Below, piece after piece: positions 9,119 to 18,921 of a DNA stretch of 64,000 nt (within the stretch, counting starts at the first letter, position 1; every line of letters begins with the position of its first letter). The notes beneath the pieces are model-generated. The model did not search any database, was not told where the DNA came from, and saw only the letters and a program-made list of their open reading frames with translations. The position numbers and the translations under genes were made by a program. Source of the stretch: Glutamicibacter sp. PS (lineage in GTDB: Bacteria; Actinomycetota; Actinomycetes; Actinomycetales; Micrococcaceae); the NCBI GenBank assembly GCA_031317595.1, contig JANCMB010000001.1:1296971-1360970 (forward strand). The letters are read 5' to 3'.

Positions 9119-10600
9119 GTGCCTTCTGAAACGTCAACCGAATCCCTTGACGTAGTCCTCATTGGTGCCGGCATCATGAGTGCCACCTTGGGCACCCTCA
9201 TTAATGAGCTGGAACCAAGCTGGTCCATTGGTCTCTTTGAGAACCTTGGATCGGCCGGCGAGGAGTCCTCCTCCCCGTGGAATAACGCGGGCACCGGTCA
9301 CTCGGCCCTGTGCGAATTGAACTACACCCCGGCCAAGGCCGACGGAAGCGTCGATCCCGCCAAGGCCGTGGGCATTAACGAGCAGTACCAGATCTCCCGC
9401 CAGTTCTTCTCCTGGGCCGTGGAGAACAAGCGCGCCGGGGCCCCGGAGACGTTCATTCACTCCCTGCCCCACATGTCGTTCGTGATCGGCGAGGACCACT
9501 CGAAGTACCTCAAGACCCGCTACGAGGCGTTGAAGCCCAACGCCCTGTTCCAGGAACTGGAGATCACCGAGGATCTGGCCACCATCAACGAGTGGACCCC
9601 GCTAGTGGCTGCCGGCCGCGACGAGTCGCAGAAGGTTGCCGCTTCCCGTGTGGTCTCGGGTACCGACGTCGATTTCGGTCGTTTGACCAAGGATCTGACG
9701 GCGTCGTTGGCCGCCAAGGGCGCCTCGGTGAACTTCGGTCACAAGGTCGTGGGACTCAAGCGCGAAGGTGCGGGCTGGCTGGTCACCGTGCGCGATAACG
9801 CCACCAAGGCCAAGCGCACCATCAAGGCAAAGTTTGTCTTCGTCGGCGCCGGCGGCGGCGCCCTGCCCCTGTTGCAGCAGTCCGGCATCGACGAAATCAA
9901 GGGCTTCGGCGGCTTCCCCGTCTCCGGCCAGTTCTTGCGTTGCACCGACGAAAGCATCAACGCCCAGCACCACGCCAAGGTCTATGGCCAGGCCTCGGTC
10001 GGTGCCCCACCGATGTCGGTACCGCACCTGGACACCCGCTTTGTGGACGGCAAGCGTTCGCTGCTCTTCGGCCCCTATGCCGGCTTCTCGATGAACTTCC
10101 TGAAGTCCACCGGACAGCTGGATCTGCCGCTGTCCCTGCGCCCACACAACATCATCCCGATGCTGGCCGTGGCTAAGGACAACATGTCGCTGACCACCTA
10201 CCTGATCAAGGAAGTGCTCAAGTCGCGGGCCAAGAAGGATGAGGCCTTGACCGAGTACTATCCGCTCGCCGATGGCTCCAAGTGGGAACTGATCACCGCG
10301 GGCCAGCGCGTTCAGGTCATCAAGAAGGACAAGAAAAAGGGCGGCGTGCTGCAGTTCGGCACGGAGGTCATCACCTCCTCGGACGGCACGATCTCCGGTC
10401 TGCTCGGTGCCTCCCCCGGCGCCTCGACCGCAACCCCAATCATGATCGGGCTGCTCTCGCGTTGCTTCCCCAAGCAGTTCGGTGGCTGGGAGGCCAAGCT
10501 GAAGGAAATCATCCCGTCCTACGGCGTGAAGCTCAACGAGAACGCTGCCTTGTTGGCCGAAGTCACCGCGGCCACGAATAAGAGCCTCAAGCTGGGCTAG
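9119..10600 (+). CDS. mqo: Malate:quinone oxidoreductase
   Basis: FAD-dependent, membrane-associated oxidation of malate to oxaloacetate with electron transfer to menaquinone; a TCA-cycle step. The ~493-residue protein has the FAD-binding [22 protein letters not shown]-type N-terminus, the characteristic [22 protein letters not shown], and [13 protein letters not shown] near the C-terminus. The GTG at 9119 is preferred because GGAG lies 6 nt upstream; an ATG at 9107 has no ribosome site. Monocistronic, ending in a clear terminator. Confidence 0.95.
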   Translation: MPSETSTESLDVVLIGAGIMSATLGTLINELEPSWSIGLFENLGSAGEESSSPWNNAGTGHSALCELNYTPAKADGSVDPAKAVGINEQYQISRQFFSWAVENKRAGAPETFIHSLPHMSFVIGEDHSKYLKTRYEALKPNALFQELEITEDLATINEWTPLVAAGRDESQKVAASRVVSGTDVDFGRLTKDLTASLAAKGASVNFGHKVVGLKREGAGWLVTVRDNATKAKRTIKAKFVFVGAGGGALPLLQQSGIDEIKGFGGFPVSGQFLRCTDESINAQHHAKVYGQASVGAPPMSVPHLDTRFVDGKRSLLFGPYAGFSMNFLKSTGQLDLPLSLRPHNIIPMLAVAKDNMSLTTYLIKEVLKSRAKKDEALTEYYPLADGSKWELITAGQRVQVIKKDKKKGGVLQFGTEVITSSDGTISGLLGASPGASTATPIMIGLLSRCFPKQFGGWEAKLKEIIPSYGVKLNENAALLAEVTAATNKSLKLG

Positions 10601-10614
10601 GTCCCGGCAGAAGC

Positions 10615-10663
10615 AAGGCCCCAGGCCAGCCATCCGCACAGCGGGTAACTGGCCTGGGGCCTT
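10615..10663. terminator. Terminator between mqo and the DUF305 gene
   Basis: A 15-bp stem (AAGGCCCCAGGCCAG and its complement) around a 19-nt loop, followed by TCT-rich sequence. It sits between convergent genes and probably serves both. Confidence 0.8.
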
Positions 10664-10683
10664 TCTCTATGCTCGCGGGCTGT

Positions 10684-11286
10684 TTAGAGGCTCTCGAGCA
10701 ACTGCTTCATCTCATCGATTTCGTCCTGCTGGTTGTCGATGATCTTCTGCGCCAAGCCCAAAGCATCGGCATGTTGCCCCTCGTCGAGCTCCTTCTGGGC
10801 CATCTTCACCGCCCCTTCATGGTGGCGGATCATTTGTTCGAGGAAGAGTCTATTCAGCTCATCACCTTGCGCCTTGGCGAGGCGCTGGATCTCTTGCTCG
10901 GGAATCATCCCGGAGTGACCCATCTCCGAATGATCCATGGATTCCATGCCCTGATCCCAGTCCTGCATCCACTGCTTCATCTGAGCGATCTCCGGGCCCT
11001 GCGCCGCGGCGATCTTTTCCGCTAGCGCACGAACTCTTTCGTCGGTTCCATCGGCCTGCAGCACGATCTGCGACATGTCCAGCGCTTGCTGGTGGTGTTC
11101 GGCCATCCCGGCGGCAAACATCGCATCTGCGGCATTAGCCTGCGTAGCCGAGGAGCTCGCAGAAGCGGTGGGAGGGTTCGACTCTGCACTGCCCGGTCCG
11201 GCGGTGCTGCATCCGGCGAGGGCCAAGGCCGCAACGGCGACGAGAGCGGGGTAGCTAAATTTGTGGTTCTTCAACGGTGCATCCAT
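10684..11286 (-). CDS. DUF305 lipoprotein
   Basis: A 200-residue exported lipoprotein (lipobox LAGC, Cys26) with two DUF305-type helices carrying histidine-methionine motifs: FAAGMAEHHQQALDMSQIV and LFLEQMIRHHEGAVKMAQKEL. Between them is a Met/His-rich stretch (MESMDHSEMGHSGM). DUF305 proteins are ferritin-like and often linked to copper or other metal handling; the exact role here is not known. It lies 78 nt downstream of the DUF6153 gene on the same strand, probably in one operon. Confidence 0.88.
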   Translation of the reverse strand: MDAPLKNHKFSYPALVAVAALALAGCSTAGPGSAESNPPTASASSSATQANAADAMFAAGMAEHHQQALDMSQIVLQADGTDERVRALAEKIAAAQGPEIAQMKQWMQDWDQGMESMDHSEMGHSGMIPEQEIQRLAKAQGDELNRLFLEQMIRHHEGAVKMAQKELDEGQHADALGLAQKIIDNQQDEIDEMKQLLESL

Positions 11287-11364
11287 TCGTTCGGGCTCCG
11301 CACCGACGGCACGGAGCCGACATAAGTGTTCCTAGGTCGTGAGCTTCGGTGAATGGATGAGGGT

Positions 11365-11793
11365 TTACGTTCGACTAATACATAAGCGGTTCAGGTCGGG
11401 GGGCTCGAGCGCTAGGCGAGCCGTATGCAGTAACCGGTGTAGCCGCGTGGCCACGAGTCGGCGGCGTAGCCTCACGAGCAGAGTGGGGCCGCGGAGCAAC
11501 ACCAGTGCCGCCACAAGCAGCAGTACGCAGCCGGCGATCTGTGCCCAACAATGTTCTGGAGCTTGTGGCGCCGGGGCGTCCGGCGCGGGAGCTGAGGTGT
11601 GCGCTCCATGCGCGCTCTGCTCGTGCTGGCTGGTGTGAGCCGACGCAGACTCTCCGATCGGCTCGGCCGAGGCGAAACTGTGCATGGACATCAGGCCAAG
11701 AATGACCGACAGGCACAGCAAACACAGTGCTAGGGCACGGCGCCATGAGGCCGTGGGGTTCCCCGTGCGCTGGTTGCTGGCTGTGTTTTGCAT
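11365..11793 (-). CDS. DUF6153-like membrane protein
   Basis: About 142 residues from the ATG at 11793 (GCGGGG just upstream). It has an N-terminal membrane segment (LALCLLCLSVILGLMSMHSF), an external His-rich linker (HTSQHEQSAHGAHTSAPAP), then EHCWAQIAGCVLLLVAALVLL and an Arg-rich cytoplasmic tail. The layout fits the small actinobacterial family often found beside DUF305 genes. The His-rich loop suggests metal contact; this is inference. Confidence 0.72.
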   Translation of the reverse strand: MQNTASNQRTGNPTASWRRALALCLLCLSVILGLMSMHSFASAEPIGESASAHTSQHEQSAHGAHTSAPAPDAPAPQAPEHCWAQIAGCVLLLVAALVLLRGPTLLVRLRRRLVATRLHRLLHTARLALEPPDLNRLCISRT

Positions 11794-11990
11794 CCCCGCT
11801 ACGCTATCGACGGTGTTTGTGAAAATCCTTAGTTTCTCCACCGGCCCGTGCCGCCGCGATCCTTATTCGTCCACTCGGTTGGCCGCAAATGCGCCTGAGA
11901 TCATCCTTACGATGCAATATCCATCGACAGATACATCTAGCATGGTAACGAGCTGTGTTATTTTCCCTGAGATCTAGGACGTTCTTGCAC

Positions 11991-14900
11991 ATGCAACGTT
12001 TGGCCGTACTGTCCCTGAAAAACAGGGCGTTGATCGCCCTGGTCACCGTTTTCGTCGGAATCTTCGGCGTGATATCCGTTGGTTCACTCAAACAGGAACT
12101 CATCCCCAGCCTAGAGTTTCCGCAAATCGCGGTGGTCGCTTCCCAGTCCGGGGCAAGCCCCGAGGTGATTGACCAACAGGTCGCCCAGCCACTGGAAAGC
12201 GCCTTGCAGGCCGTCGAGGGGCTGGAATCGTCCAACGCGGTATCAAGCACCGGGTTCACCTCGATTTCTCTCACCTTGGCTTATGGCACCGACATGGACC
12301 GGGCGCGCTCCCAGGTGGACAAGGCACTGTCCAACGCCAAGAACGCACTACCCGAGGACGTGGAGCCCAGCTCATTCACCGGGTCGGTGGCCGATATTCC
12401 CATCGTGTATCTGGCCGTGTCTTCTGACAAGAAATTGGAGGAGCTGCGCGACGATGTCGAACGCATCGTCGTACCGAAGCTGAACAAGATCGATGGGGTA
12501 CGCGAGGCCGACGTCTCCGGTGGCACCAGCCAGTTCATCTCGGTACTTCCCGACGAGGAGAAGCTCGCCGCGGCACAGCTCACTTCGGCCGACCTGAAAG
12601 ACGCGATCGAAAATTCCGGCGGGCAACTGCCGGTCGGTACCGTCGAGGCCGACAAACTCTCACTGCCGGTCATTTCCGGTTCGGCCCCCGACTCGTTGGA
12701 GAAGATCCGGCAGATCCCGGTCACCGTCGAAGGCAAGGCCCCGAAGCTACTCAAGGATCTAGCCAAGGTCGACATCAAGGCCGATACCGCCACCAGTATC
12801 ACTCGAACCAACGGGGTGGAAACGTTGGCGCTGTCGGTTACCAAAACCCCCGATGGCGATACCGTAGGCATCTCGCATGCGGTTGCCGAGCAGATCGGGC
12901 AATGGCAGCAGGAGCTCGGTTCCAACGCGAAGATCACCACGGTCTTCGATCAGGCGCCCTTCATTGAGCAGTCCATCGAACAGTTGACCGTGGAAGGCAT
13001 GCTCGGTTTGGGCTTTGCCATCGTGGTCATATTGGTCTTCTTGTTCTCGCTACGCTCCACCCTGGTCACGGCCATTTCCATCCCGCTGTCCTTGCTGGTG
13101 ACCTTCATTGGCATGAATGTTTCCGGGTACACGCTGAACATGCTCACCTTGGGGGCGCTGACCATTTCGATCGGCCGCGTGGTCGATGACTCGATTGTGG
13201 TCATTGAGAATATCAAGCGTCACCTGTCCTACGGCGAGTCTAAGAGGCAGGCTATTCTGTTGGCCGTGCGCGAAGTTGCCGGTGCCATTACCGCGGCGAC
13301 GTTGACCACGGTGGCGGTCTTCCTTCCAGTCGCCCTGGTCTCCGGCCTGGCCGGGGAACTCTTCCGCCCATTCGCACTGACCATGACCATCGCGTTGTTG
13401 GCCTCACTGGTGGTATCGCTGTCCATCGTGCCGGTTCTGGCGTACTGGTTCCTCCCGCACCGCCCACAATCGGCCACGGCCCACACCGCGCATATCGCCG
13501 AGGAACGCGGACTGCTGCAGCGCGGGTACACCCCCGTGCTGCGCTCGACTCAACGGCACCCGGTGATCACGCTGATCGCCTCGGTGCTGATCCTGGGCGG
13601 GACCGTGGCCATGACTCCGTTGCTTAACGCCAACCTCTTGGGCAATAGCGGCGAGAATTCCATGCGGGTCACACAGAGCATGCCCTCGGGCACCTCGCTG
13701 AACACCACGGTCGAGCAGGCCGAGAAGGTTGAAAAGGCGCTCATGGACACCGACGGAGTTCAGGATGTGCAGCTCACCGTCGGTCAACCAGGCGGTTCGC
13801 TATCTTCGATGTTTGCCTCTGGTTCGGATCAGGCCAGTTTCACGGTGATCACCGACCCGGAGGCGGATCAGGTGGCCTTGCAGCAGCGTGTACGCGACGC
13901 CATTGATGATCTCGGTCTGCCCACGGATCAGCAGGTGACCGTGGGGGCCTCGAACTCCATGGTGGGCGACGACGTGACAGTCGAGATCAGTGCCCCGGAC
14001 GAAGACGTATTGGCAGATGCCACGCAGATGGTGCGCGAGCGGCTCAGTGACGTTCCGCAGGTCACCGAGATTGAGGATAATCTCAGCGCGAAGCGTGAAC
14101 AGGTCACCATCGATATTGATGCACAGAAGGCCGCCGAGGCGGGGCTGACCGAAACGCAGCTCTCTGGGATCATCGCCGCGCAGGTCTCCCCCATCCCGGC
14201 CGGTTCGCTGCGGGTTGGCTTTACCGACTTGCAGGTCAAGATCGGCGAAGGCGAGGAGCTACGCAGCGAGAAGGATCTGCGCGAGCTGTCCATCCCTACC
14301 GCTACCGGAGTGGTCAAGCTCGAGGAGCTCGCCGACATCAAGCGCGAGTCCACGGTGCAGCAGGTGAGCACCTCCAATGGCGAACGCATCGCCACGGTGT
14401 CCCTGACACCGGCGGAGAACCAGTTGAGCACGGTGTCCGCCGAGGTCACCAAGCGACTGGCCGATCTAGATTTGCCGCAGGGCGCCAGTGCCGAACTCGG
14501 TGGCGCGGCCACCGAGCAGGCCGAGTCATTCGGCCAGCTGTTCCTTGCGCTTCTCGCGGCGATTGCGATCGTGTATGTGATCATGGTGGCCACCTTTAAG
14601 TCGCTGATCCAACCGCTGATTCTGCTGGTCTCGATTCCCTTTGCCGCCACCGGCGCCATCGGCTTGCTGCTATTGACCGGCACGCCACTGGGCTTGCCTT
14701 CGTTGATCGGCATGCTGATGCTGGTGGGCATTGTGGTCACCAACGCCATCGTGCTGATTGACCTGATCAACCAGTATCGACTGCCCTCCGCCGAACGGCC
14801 GGCCCTGAGCCTGAATGACGCCATCTTGCACGGTGCCCGTCAACGTCTGCGGCCAATTCTGATGACCGCGGCGGCCACGATTTTTGCGCTCATTCCCATG

Positions 14901-15341
14901 GGTCTGGGGATCACCGGACAAAGTGGCTTTATTTCGCAGCCGCTAGCCATCGTGGTGATTGGCGGCCTGTTCTCTTCGACCCTGCTGACGTTGATTCTCG
15001 TTCCCGTGCTGTATCGCTTGATCGAGGGGCGCAAGGAACGCGCCGTCACCAAGCGGGCAGCTAAACGCGAGGCCAAGGCGCACCACTCGGCGACCTCGGT
15101 GCAGGCTGCGGCAGAGTCCGGGACGGCGATCAACGAATTGGCCGGAACGCAGTCGACAAAGGCGAAGCCTGCGGAGGAGTCCACCGCGCCCACCGCCGAG
15201 GCAACGCCCGCCGCGACAAGCACCCGTACCGTCGATGGGCATCCGGTGATCGTGGACCCGATGACCGGGCAGATCCCGTTGACCCGTCGCCAGCGCAAGG
15301 AAATCGAAAAGACGCTGAACACGGAGCACGAGGACAAGTAG
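11991..15341 (+). CDS. RND-family efflux transporter (AcrB/HAE1-like)
   Basis: Proton-driven export pump of about 1116 residues. The start at 11991 (MQRLAVLSLKNRALIALV) gives the usual short cytoplasmic lead before TM1. The porter domain begins LKQELIPSLEFPQIAVVASQSGASPEVID, and the TM4 region carries GRVVDDSIVVIENIKRHL. The second half repeats the layout, with LPSLIGMLMLVGIVVTNAIVLIDLI. After TM12 comes a ~105-residue Ala/Thr/Glu-rich hydrophilic tail ending LTRRQRKEIEKTLNTEHEDK. No adaptor or outer-membrane gene adjoins it, as expected for an actinobacterium. Substrate unknown. Confidence 0.92.
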   Translation: MQRLAVLSLKNRALIALVTVFVGIFGVISVGSLKQELIPSLEFPQIAVVASQSGASPEVIDQQVAQPLESALQAVEGLESSNAVSSTGFTSISLTLAYGTDMDRARSQVDKALSNAKNALPEDVEPSSFTGSVADIPIVYLAVSSDKKLEELRDDVERIVVPKLNKIDGVREADVSGGTSQFISVLPDEEKLAAAQLTSADLKDAIENSGGQLPVGTVEADKLSLPVISGSAPDSLEKIRQIPVTVEGKAPKLLKDLAKVDIKADTATSITRTNGVETLALSVTKTPDGDTVGISHAVAEQIGQWQQELGSNAKITTVFDQAPFIEQSIEQLTVEGMLGLGFAIVVILVFLFSLRSTLVTAISIPLSLLVTFIGMNVSGYTLNMLTLGALTISIGRVVDDSIVVIENIKRHLSYGESKRQAILLAVREVAGAITAATLTTVAVFLPVALVSGLAGELFRPFALTMTIALLASLVVSLSIVPVLAYWFLPHRPQSATAHTAHIAEERGLLQRGYTPVLRSTQRHPVITLIASVLILGGTVAMTPLLNANLLGNSGENSMRVTQSMPSGTSLNTTVEQAEKVEKALMDTDGVQDVQLTVGQPGGSLSSMFASGSDQASFTVITDPEADQVALQQRVRDAIDDLGLPTDQQVTVGASNSMVGDDVTVEISAPDEDVLADATQMVRERLSDVPQVTEIEDNLSAKREQVTIDIDAQKAAEAGLTETQLSGIIAAQVSPIPAGSLRVGFTDLQVKIGEGEELRSEKDLRELSIPTATGVVKLEELADIKRESTVQQVSTSNGERIATVSLTPAENQLSTVSAEVTKRLADLDLPQGASAELGGAATEQAESFGQLFLALLAAIAIVYVIMVATFKSLIQPLILLVSIPFAATGAIGLLLLTGTPLGLPSLIGMLMLVGIVVTNAIVLIDLINQYRLPSAERPALSLNDAILHGARQRLRPILMTAAATIFALIPMGLGITGQSGFISQPLAIVVIGGLFSSTLLTLILVPVLYRLIEGRKERAVTKRAAKREAKAHHSATSVQAAAESGTAINELAGTQSTKAKPAEESTAPTAEATPAATSTRTVDGHPVIVDPMTGQIPLTRRQRKEIEKTLNTEHEDK

Positions 15342-15353
15342 TCCCCGGCGCCT

Positions 15354-15403
15354 ACAACGAACAGTGCCCTCACGATCACAGTCGTGAGGGCACTGTTCGT
15401 TGT
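15354..15403. terminator. Bidirectional terminator after the RND gene
   Basis: A 22-bp perfect stem with a 6-nt TCACAG loop between the convergent RND and dehydrogenase genes. No long U tract on either side. Confidence 0.8.
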
Positions 15404-15417
15404 CGCCTGCTGGAGGC

Positions 15418-16485
15418 CTAGACGGCGAAGTCGATTAACACCTTGCCGGATTCTTCACTATCCCGAGCGGTGCGGAACCCTTGCACTACGTTGGTGACCG
15501 CAACGGTGTGCGTCACGATCCCCCGCACATCCAAGGACCCGTCGGCCAGCGCCTGTAGTACCTGGTCGATCTCCTGGTTGAAACGCAGTGCACCGCGCAG
15601 ATCCAGTTCCCGGCTAATCGCCGTGGTCATGGGCACCATGACCTCACCTTGCCGCTGAAGCCCCACCATCACCACCACGCCACCGCGTACGGCTGCGTTA
15701 ATCGCCGATGCCAGACCCGGCACGGTCCCCGAGGCTTCAAGAACCACGTCGGCATCGAGCGCTTCCAGCGTCACTCGATCGGCCGCGTCGATCACCTGGT
15801 CGGCCCCGAGAGTCATTGCCCGCCGTCGCGGCCCCTCGGCTACATCACTGAGGATGACCCGCGAGGCGCCGTGGTGCTTGGCAACGGCCACGCACAGCAG
15901 CCCAATCGGTCCCCCGCCAACCACCAAGACACTGCGCCCTTCGACGGATCCGGCACGCTCGAGCGCGTGCCAAGCCACGGCGGCCGGTTCGGCGAGGGCC
16001 GCGGTCTGCAGGTCCAGCCCCGGAGGCAAAGCCCGGAGCATGCGAGCCGGAAGTGCGACACGGCGGGCGAATGCACCCTGAGTATGCGGCAGGTGCGCCG
16101 CCGAGCCTAGGTAACTGGCACCGGGAGCCAGATGTGGTTTGTCGGCGGGCCAGCGGATATCTCCGAGCGGGTACGGCGTATTTGGATGCACCGCCACGGC
16201 GGTGCCCACCGGGGGCGACGTACCATCGGCCGCCGCGGTACGCACCGTGCCTGCGACCTCATGGCCTAGAACCATTGGTTCGCGCAAGATCGAGGCGCCG
16301 GCGGCACCCTCCAACCAGTAGTGCAGGTCGGATCCGCAGATGCCGCCATAGGCAATCTCGATAACGGCTTCGTCGGGCGCGGGGTTGGGTTCGGGGAGGG
16401 CTTCGACGCGAACGTCACGGGCCGCGTGCGCCACGACGGCAAGGTTGGCGCCGGTATCGGCGCTGACTATTGGATGCTCAGACAA
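15418..16485 (-). CDS. idnD: L-idonate 5-dehydrogenase-like zinc alcohol dehydrogenase
   Basis: A 355-residue medium-chain dehydrogenase, probably oxidising L-idonate to 5-ketogluconate. The catalytic zinc motif GGICGSDLHYW (Cys50) and GHEVAG (His75, Glu76) are present, as is the Rossmann VLVVGGGPIGLLCVA. The pattern YLGSAAHLPHTQGAF matches idonate dehydrogenases. The structural-zinc loop (about residues 97-122) has no cysteines, unlike E. coli IdnD. It overlaps the gluconate dehydrogenase gene by 8 nt and is the last gene of the transporter-SDR-dehydrogenase operon. Confidence 0.85.
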   Translation of the reverse strand: MSEHPIVSADTGANLAVVAHAARDVRVEALPEPNPAPDEAVIEIAYGGICGSDLHYWLEGAAGASILREPMVLGHEVAGTVRTAAADGTSPPVGTAVAVHPNTPYPLGDIRWPADKPHLAPGASYLGSAAHLPHTQGAFARRVALPARMLRALPPGLDLQTAALAEPAAVAWHALERAGSVEGRSVLVVGGGPIGLLCVAVAKHHGASRVILSDVAEGPRRRAMTLGADQVIDAADRVTLEALDADVVLEASGTVPGLASAINAAVRGGVVVMVGLQRQGEVMVPMTTAISRELDLRGALRFNQEIDQVLQALADGSLDVRGIVTHTVAVTNVVQGFRTARDSEESGKVLIDFAV

Positions 16486-17257
16486 CGGAGGTCATCCCAC
16501 CATCGACGTAGAGGGTCTGGCCATTGACGAAGCGTGCCGCGTCCGAGGCGAGGAAAACCAGCGGCCCCACCAGATCCTCGACCTGGCCCCACCGGCCGGC
16601 CGGGGTGCGTTGCGCAACCCACTGGGAGAACTCCTCATCGGCCACGAGGGCGGCGGTGAGTTCGGTGCTGAAGTACCCGGGAGCCAGCGTATTGGCGGTG
16701 ATCCCGTGCGGTGCCAGTTCGGCGCAGAGCCCTCGGGTCAGCATTGCGATCCCGCCCTTGGTGGCCGCATAAGGGGTAATGTTTGGCCGGGCTAGGCTGG
16801 ATTGAACCGAGCCGATATTGATGATCCGCCCACTGCCGCGTTCGATCATCCCGCGGGCCACACGACGCGCCATCAAAAAGGCGCTGGTCAGGTTGGTGTC
16901 CACCAGAGTGTGCCAGTCCGCTAGGGAAAAGTCGGCCAGCGGTGCCCGCAATTGCATTCCCGCATTGTTGACCAGAATGTCCGGCACCCCAAGACTCGCT
17001 TCGATTTCCCCGAGGGCCGCATCGACCGCGGCCTCGTCGGTTACGTCGAAGGAGTTGGCGTGGACGGTGCTTCCGATTCCTTCGGCAATCTGCCGGGCCG
17101 TGGCGTTCACGGCTTCAAGGTTCCGTCCGTGGACGACCACGGTGGCTCCGGCCTGCGCTAGCCCGGCGGCTAGGGCCCGTCCGATGCCGCGGGAGCTTCC
17201 GGTCACCAAGGCCAGTTGGCCGGTCAGGTCGAATACATTAGTTTGTACTGTGCTCAA
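16478..17257 (-). CDS. idnO: Gluconate 5-dehydrogenase-like short-chain dehydrogenase
   Basis: A 259-residue SDR expected to interconvert 5-ketogluconate and gluconate. It has the cofactor motif TGSSRGIG, NNAG, and the catalytic Ser150, Tyr163 and Lys167 (YAATK). The start is TTG at 17257. It overlaps the upstream TGA stop as TTGA, and GGAG lies 7 nt before it, so translational coupling to the transporter gene is likely. With the neighbouring idonate dehydrogenase it forms the classical two-step idonate-to-gluconate pair. Confidence 0.87.
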   Translation of the reverse strand: MSTVQTNVFDLTGQLALVTGSSRGIGRALAAGLAQAGATVVVHGRNLEAVNATARQIAEGIGSTVHANSFDVTDEAAVDAALGEIEASLGVPDILVNNAGMQLRAPLADFSLADWHTLVDTNLTSAFLMARRVARGMIERGSGRIINIGSVQSSLARPNITPYAATKGGIAMLTRGLCAELAPHGITANTLAPGYFSTELTAALVADEEFSQWVAQRTPAGRWGQVEDLVGPLVFLASDAARFVNGQTLYVDGGMTSVV

Positions 17258-18732
17258 TGCTGATCTCCAATCGTGACGGACTCTTCGGCCGCAAAGGAGG
17301 TGCGGGCCGACACCGCCGAGGCTCCGGCTCCCACGCTACCGGCCAGCCACACATCGTCCCCGGCTTCCACCGCTGAAATCTTGACTGCGTCGTCGGTGCG
17401 CGTCAGGTCCCGGCGCAAGGTTTCGGGGACCAAGTATGTCGAGGCCACGGTGATGGCGGCCAGAGATGCCATGTAGAGCCCGAGCACTAGCCAATTCGCA
17501 TCGGTCACGGCAATCAGGTAGGCACCTAGGACGCCGGCCAGGCCTCCGGCCAGCACCGCGGAGATCTCGCGGGCCATGGCCACACCGAGGTAGCGGTGTC
17601 GACTACCGAACAGCTCGGGCAGCATGGCGCACTGCGGGCCAAGCATGGTGCACACGGCCACGCCGATGCCCACGGCGATCACCGCGATGGCCAACACATG
17701 ACTGCCCAAGGTCAGCGCCCACCACGCCGGCACGGAATAGCACAGCATGAACAGGGCACCGATTCGGTAGATCACGCGACGGCCGAAACGGTCCGACAAG
17801 GCCCCGGCGAATGGCACCGAGAAGACGCCGATCAGCGAGCCGATGGTCACACCCCAGGTGAGTAGGCCCTTATCCGCTTCCGGGCCGACCACCGCAACGA
17901 AGAAGCTCAACGCTAGTCCCTGGAACATGTATGAGCCGCCGTTCTCGGCCATGCGCAACCCGATGCCTACCAGGACGCCGGGGAATCCGGTGCGGAACAA
18001 CTCGCGCATGGGGTGCTCCGAGACCTGCTCACGCTTTTCCATTTCCACGAAGGTAGGGGTTTCTTCGAGTTTGGCTCGGATAAATACCGCCAAGAGGATG
18101 AGAACGAAAGACGCCAGGAAAGGTACGCGCCAGCCCCACGACATGAGCGCCTCTTCGGGAAGCAGCGTCAGGAGCGAGAAAACCACGGCGGCCAGCAGGG
18201 TGCCCGCTTGGATACCGATAAACGGCAGCGCGGAGAAGAATCCACGGCGCGCCGGCGGTGCGTACTCGGCCATCAGCACCGTGGCTCCGGCCTGTTCCGC
18301 TCCGGCGCCAAAGCCTTGCAGGAGCCTGAGCAGAACCAACAGAACTGGGGCCCACATCCCCGCCATCTCGTAGGTCGGCAGAACCCCGATCAACGTTGAA
18401 GCACCGCCCATAAGCATGATGGTCACGATCAGCACGAGCTTGCGCCCCAGCCGGTCGCCGAGCATGCCGAAGAACAATCCACCAAAGGGGCGTGCCACAA
18501 AGCCCACGCCGAAGGTCGCGAAGGCCGCGACCGTAGCCATGGCTGGATCACCCTGCGGGAAGAACAGGACGTTGAAGATCAGGGCGGTGGCCAGCCCATA
18601 GAGCGCAAAGTCGAAGTACTCCAATGCGCTGCCGATGCTGGCAGCTAGGGTGGCGCGCTGTAGGTTCTTGGCGTAGTTCGCGTCCATGGCGGAACCACCC
18701 GACCCCGGGGATGAGGATGCGATGACGTTCAT
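17254..18732 (-). CDS. MHS-family MFS transporter, sugar-acid locus
   Basis: Twelve-segment proton symporter of about 492 residues. It has the metabolite:H+ symporter features SALEYFDFALYGLATALIF, GDRLGRKLVLIVTI, LLRLLQGFGAGAEQAGA and DRFGRR. The ATG at 18732 follows AAGGAG at 7 nt; the longer frame from 18813 runs over the promoter. It is first in an operon with the idnO- and idnD-like genes, so a sugar acid such as idonate or ketogluconate is the likely substrate. The C-terminal tail after TM12 is unusually long (about 50 residues). Confidence 0.9.
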   Translation of the reverse strand: MNVIASSSPGSGGSAMDANYAKNLQRATLAASIGSALEYFDFALYGLATALIFNVLFFPQGDPAMATVAAFATFGVGFVARPFGGLFFGMLGDRLGRKLVLIVTIMLMGGASTLIGVLPTYEMAGMWAPVLLVLLRLLQGFGAGAEQAGATVLMAEYAPPARRGFFSALPFIGIQAGTLLAAVVFSLLTLLPEEALMSWGWRVPFLASFVLILLAVFIRAKLEETPTFVEMEKREQVSEHPMRELFRTGFPGVLVGIGLRMAENGGSYMFQGLALSFFVAVVGPEADKGLLTWGVTIGSLIGVFSVPFAGALSDRFGRRVIYRIGALFMLCYSVPAWWALTLGSHVLAIAVIAVGIGVAVCTMLGPQCAMLPELFGSRHRYLGVAMAREISAVLAGGLAGVLGAYLIAVTDANWLVLGLYMASLAAITVASTYLVPETLRRDLTRTDDAVKISAVEAGDDVWLAGSVGAGASAVSARTSFAAEESVTIGDQH

Positions 18733-18786
18733 GCGAGTCTCCTTCGACGAGTAAGTGAGTGAGATCACTTCTAGCTGTGCATCGAA

Positions 18787-18812
18787 TGTACCAGTATAGC
18801 GAACATCGTACA
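18787..18812. promoter_or_regulatory. Operator/promoter of the sugar-acid operon
   Basis: TGTAC (18787-18791) and GTACA (18808-18812) bracket CAGTATAGCGAACA (18792-18805). Read on the minus strand this is TGTTC-GC-TATACTG, where TATACT is a good -10 box for the transporter operon. Nearly the same 14-mer recurs at 20858-20871, in the promoter of the linked dehydrogenases. The IclR protein encoded between the two sites is the probable ligand-responsive binder. Confidence 0.6.
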
Positions 18813-18861
18813 ACCTACTGAACGATTAACTTTCAACTCCATCAAACCACCGCGCAACAAG

Positions 18862-18893
18862 AGGAGCCCGTGCCTCAGCGGGCACGGGCTCCT
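18862..18893 (-). terminator. Terminator after the IclR gene
   Basis: A 13-bp stem (AGGAGCCCGTGCC and complement) with a 6-nt loop, about 30 nt past the IclR stop. It insulates the IclR transcript from the transporter operon downstream. Confidence 0.8.
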
Positions 18894-18921
18894 AGTAGCT
18901 TCGGGTGAATGAGTGGACGAT

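Noticed and set aside
9602-10639. 345-codon minus-strand frame
   Set aside because: Antisense shadow of mqo, running into its terminator.
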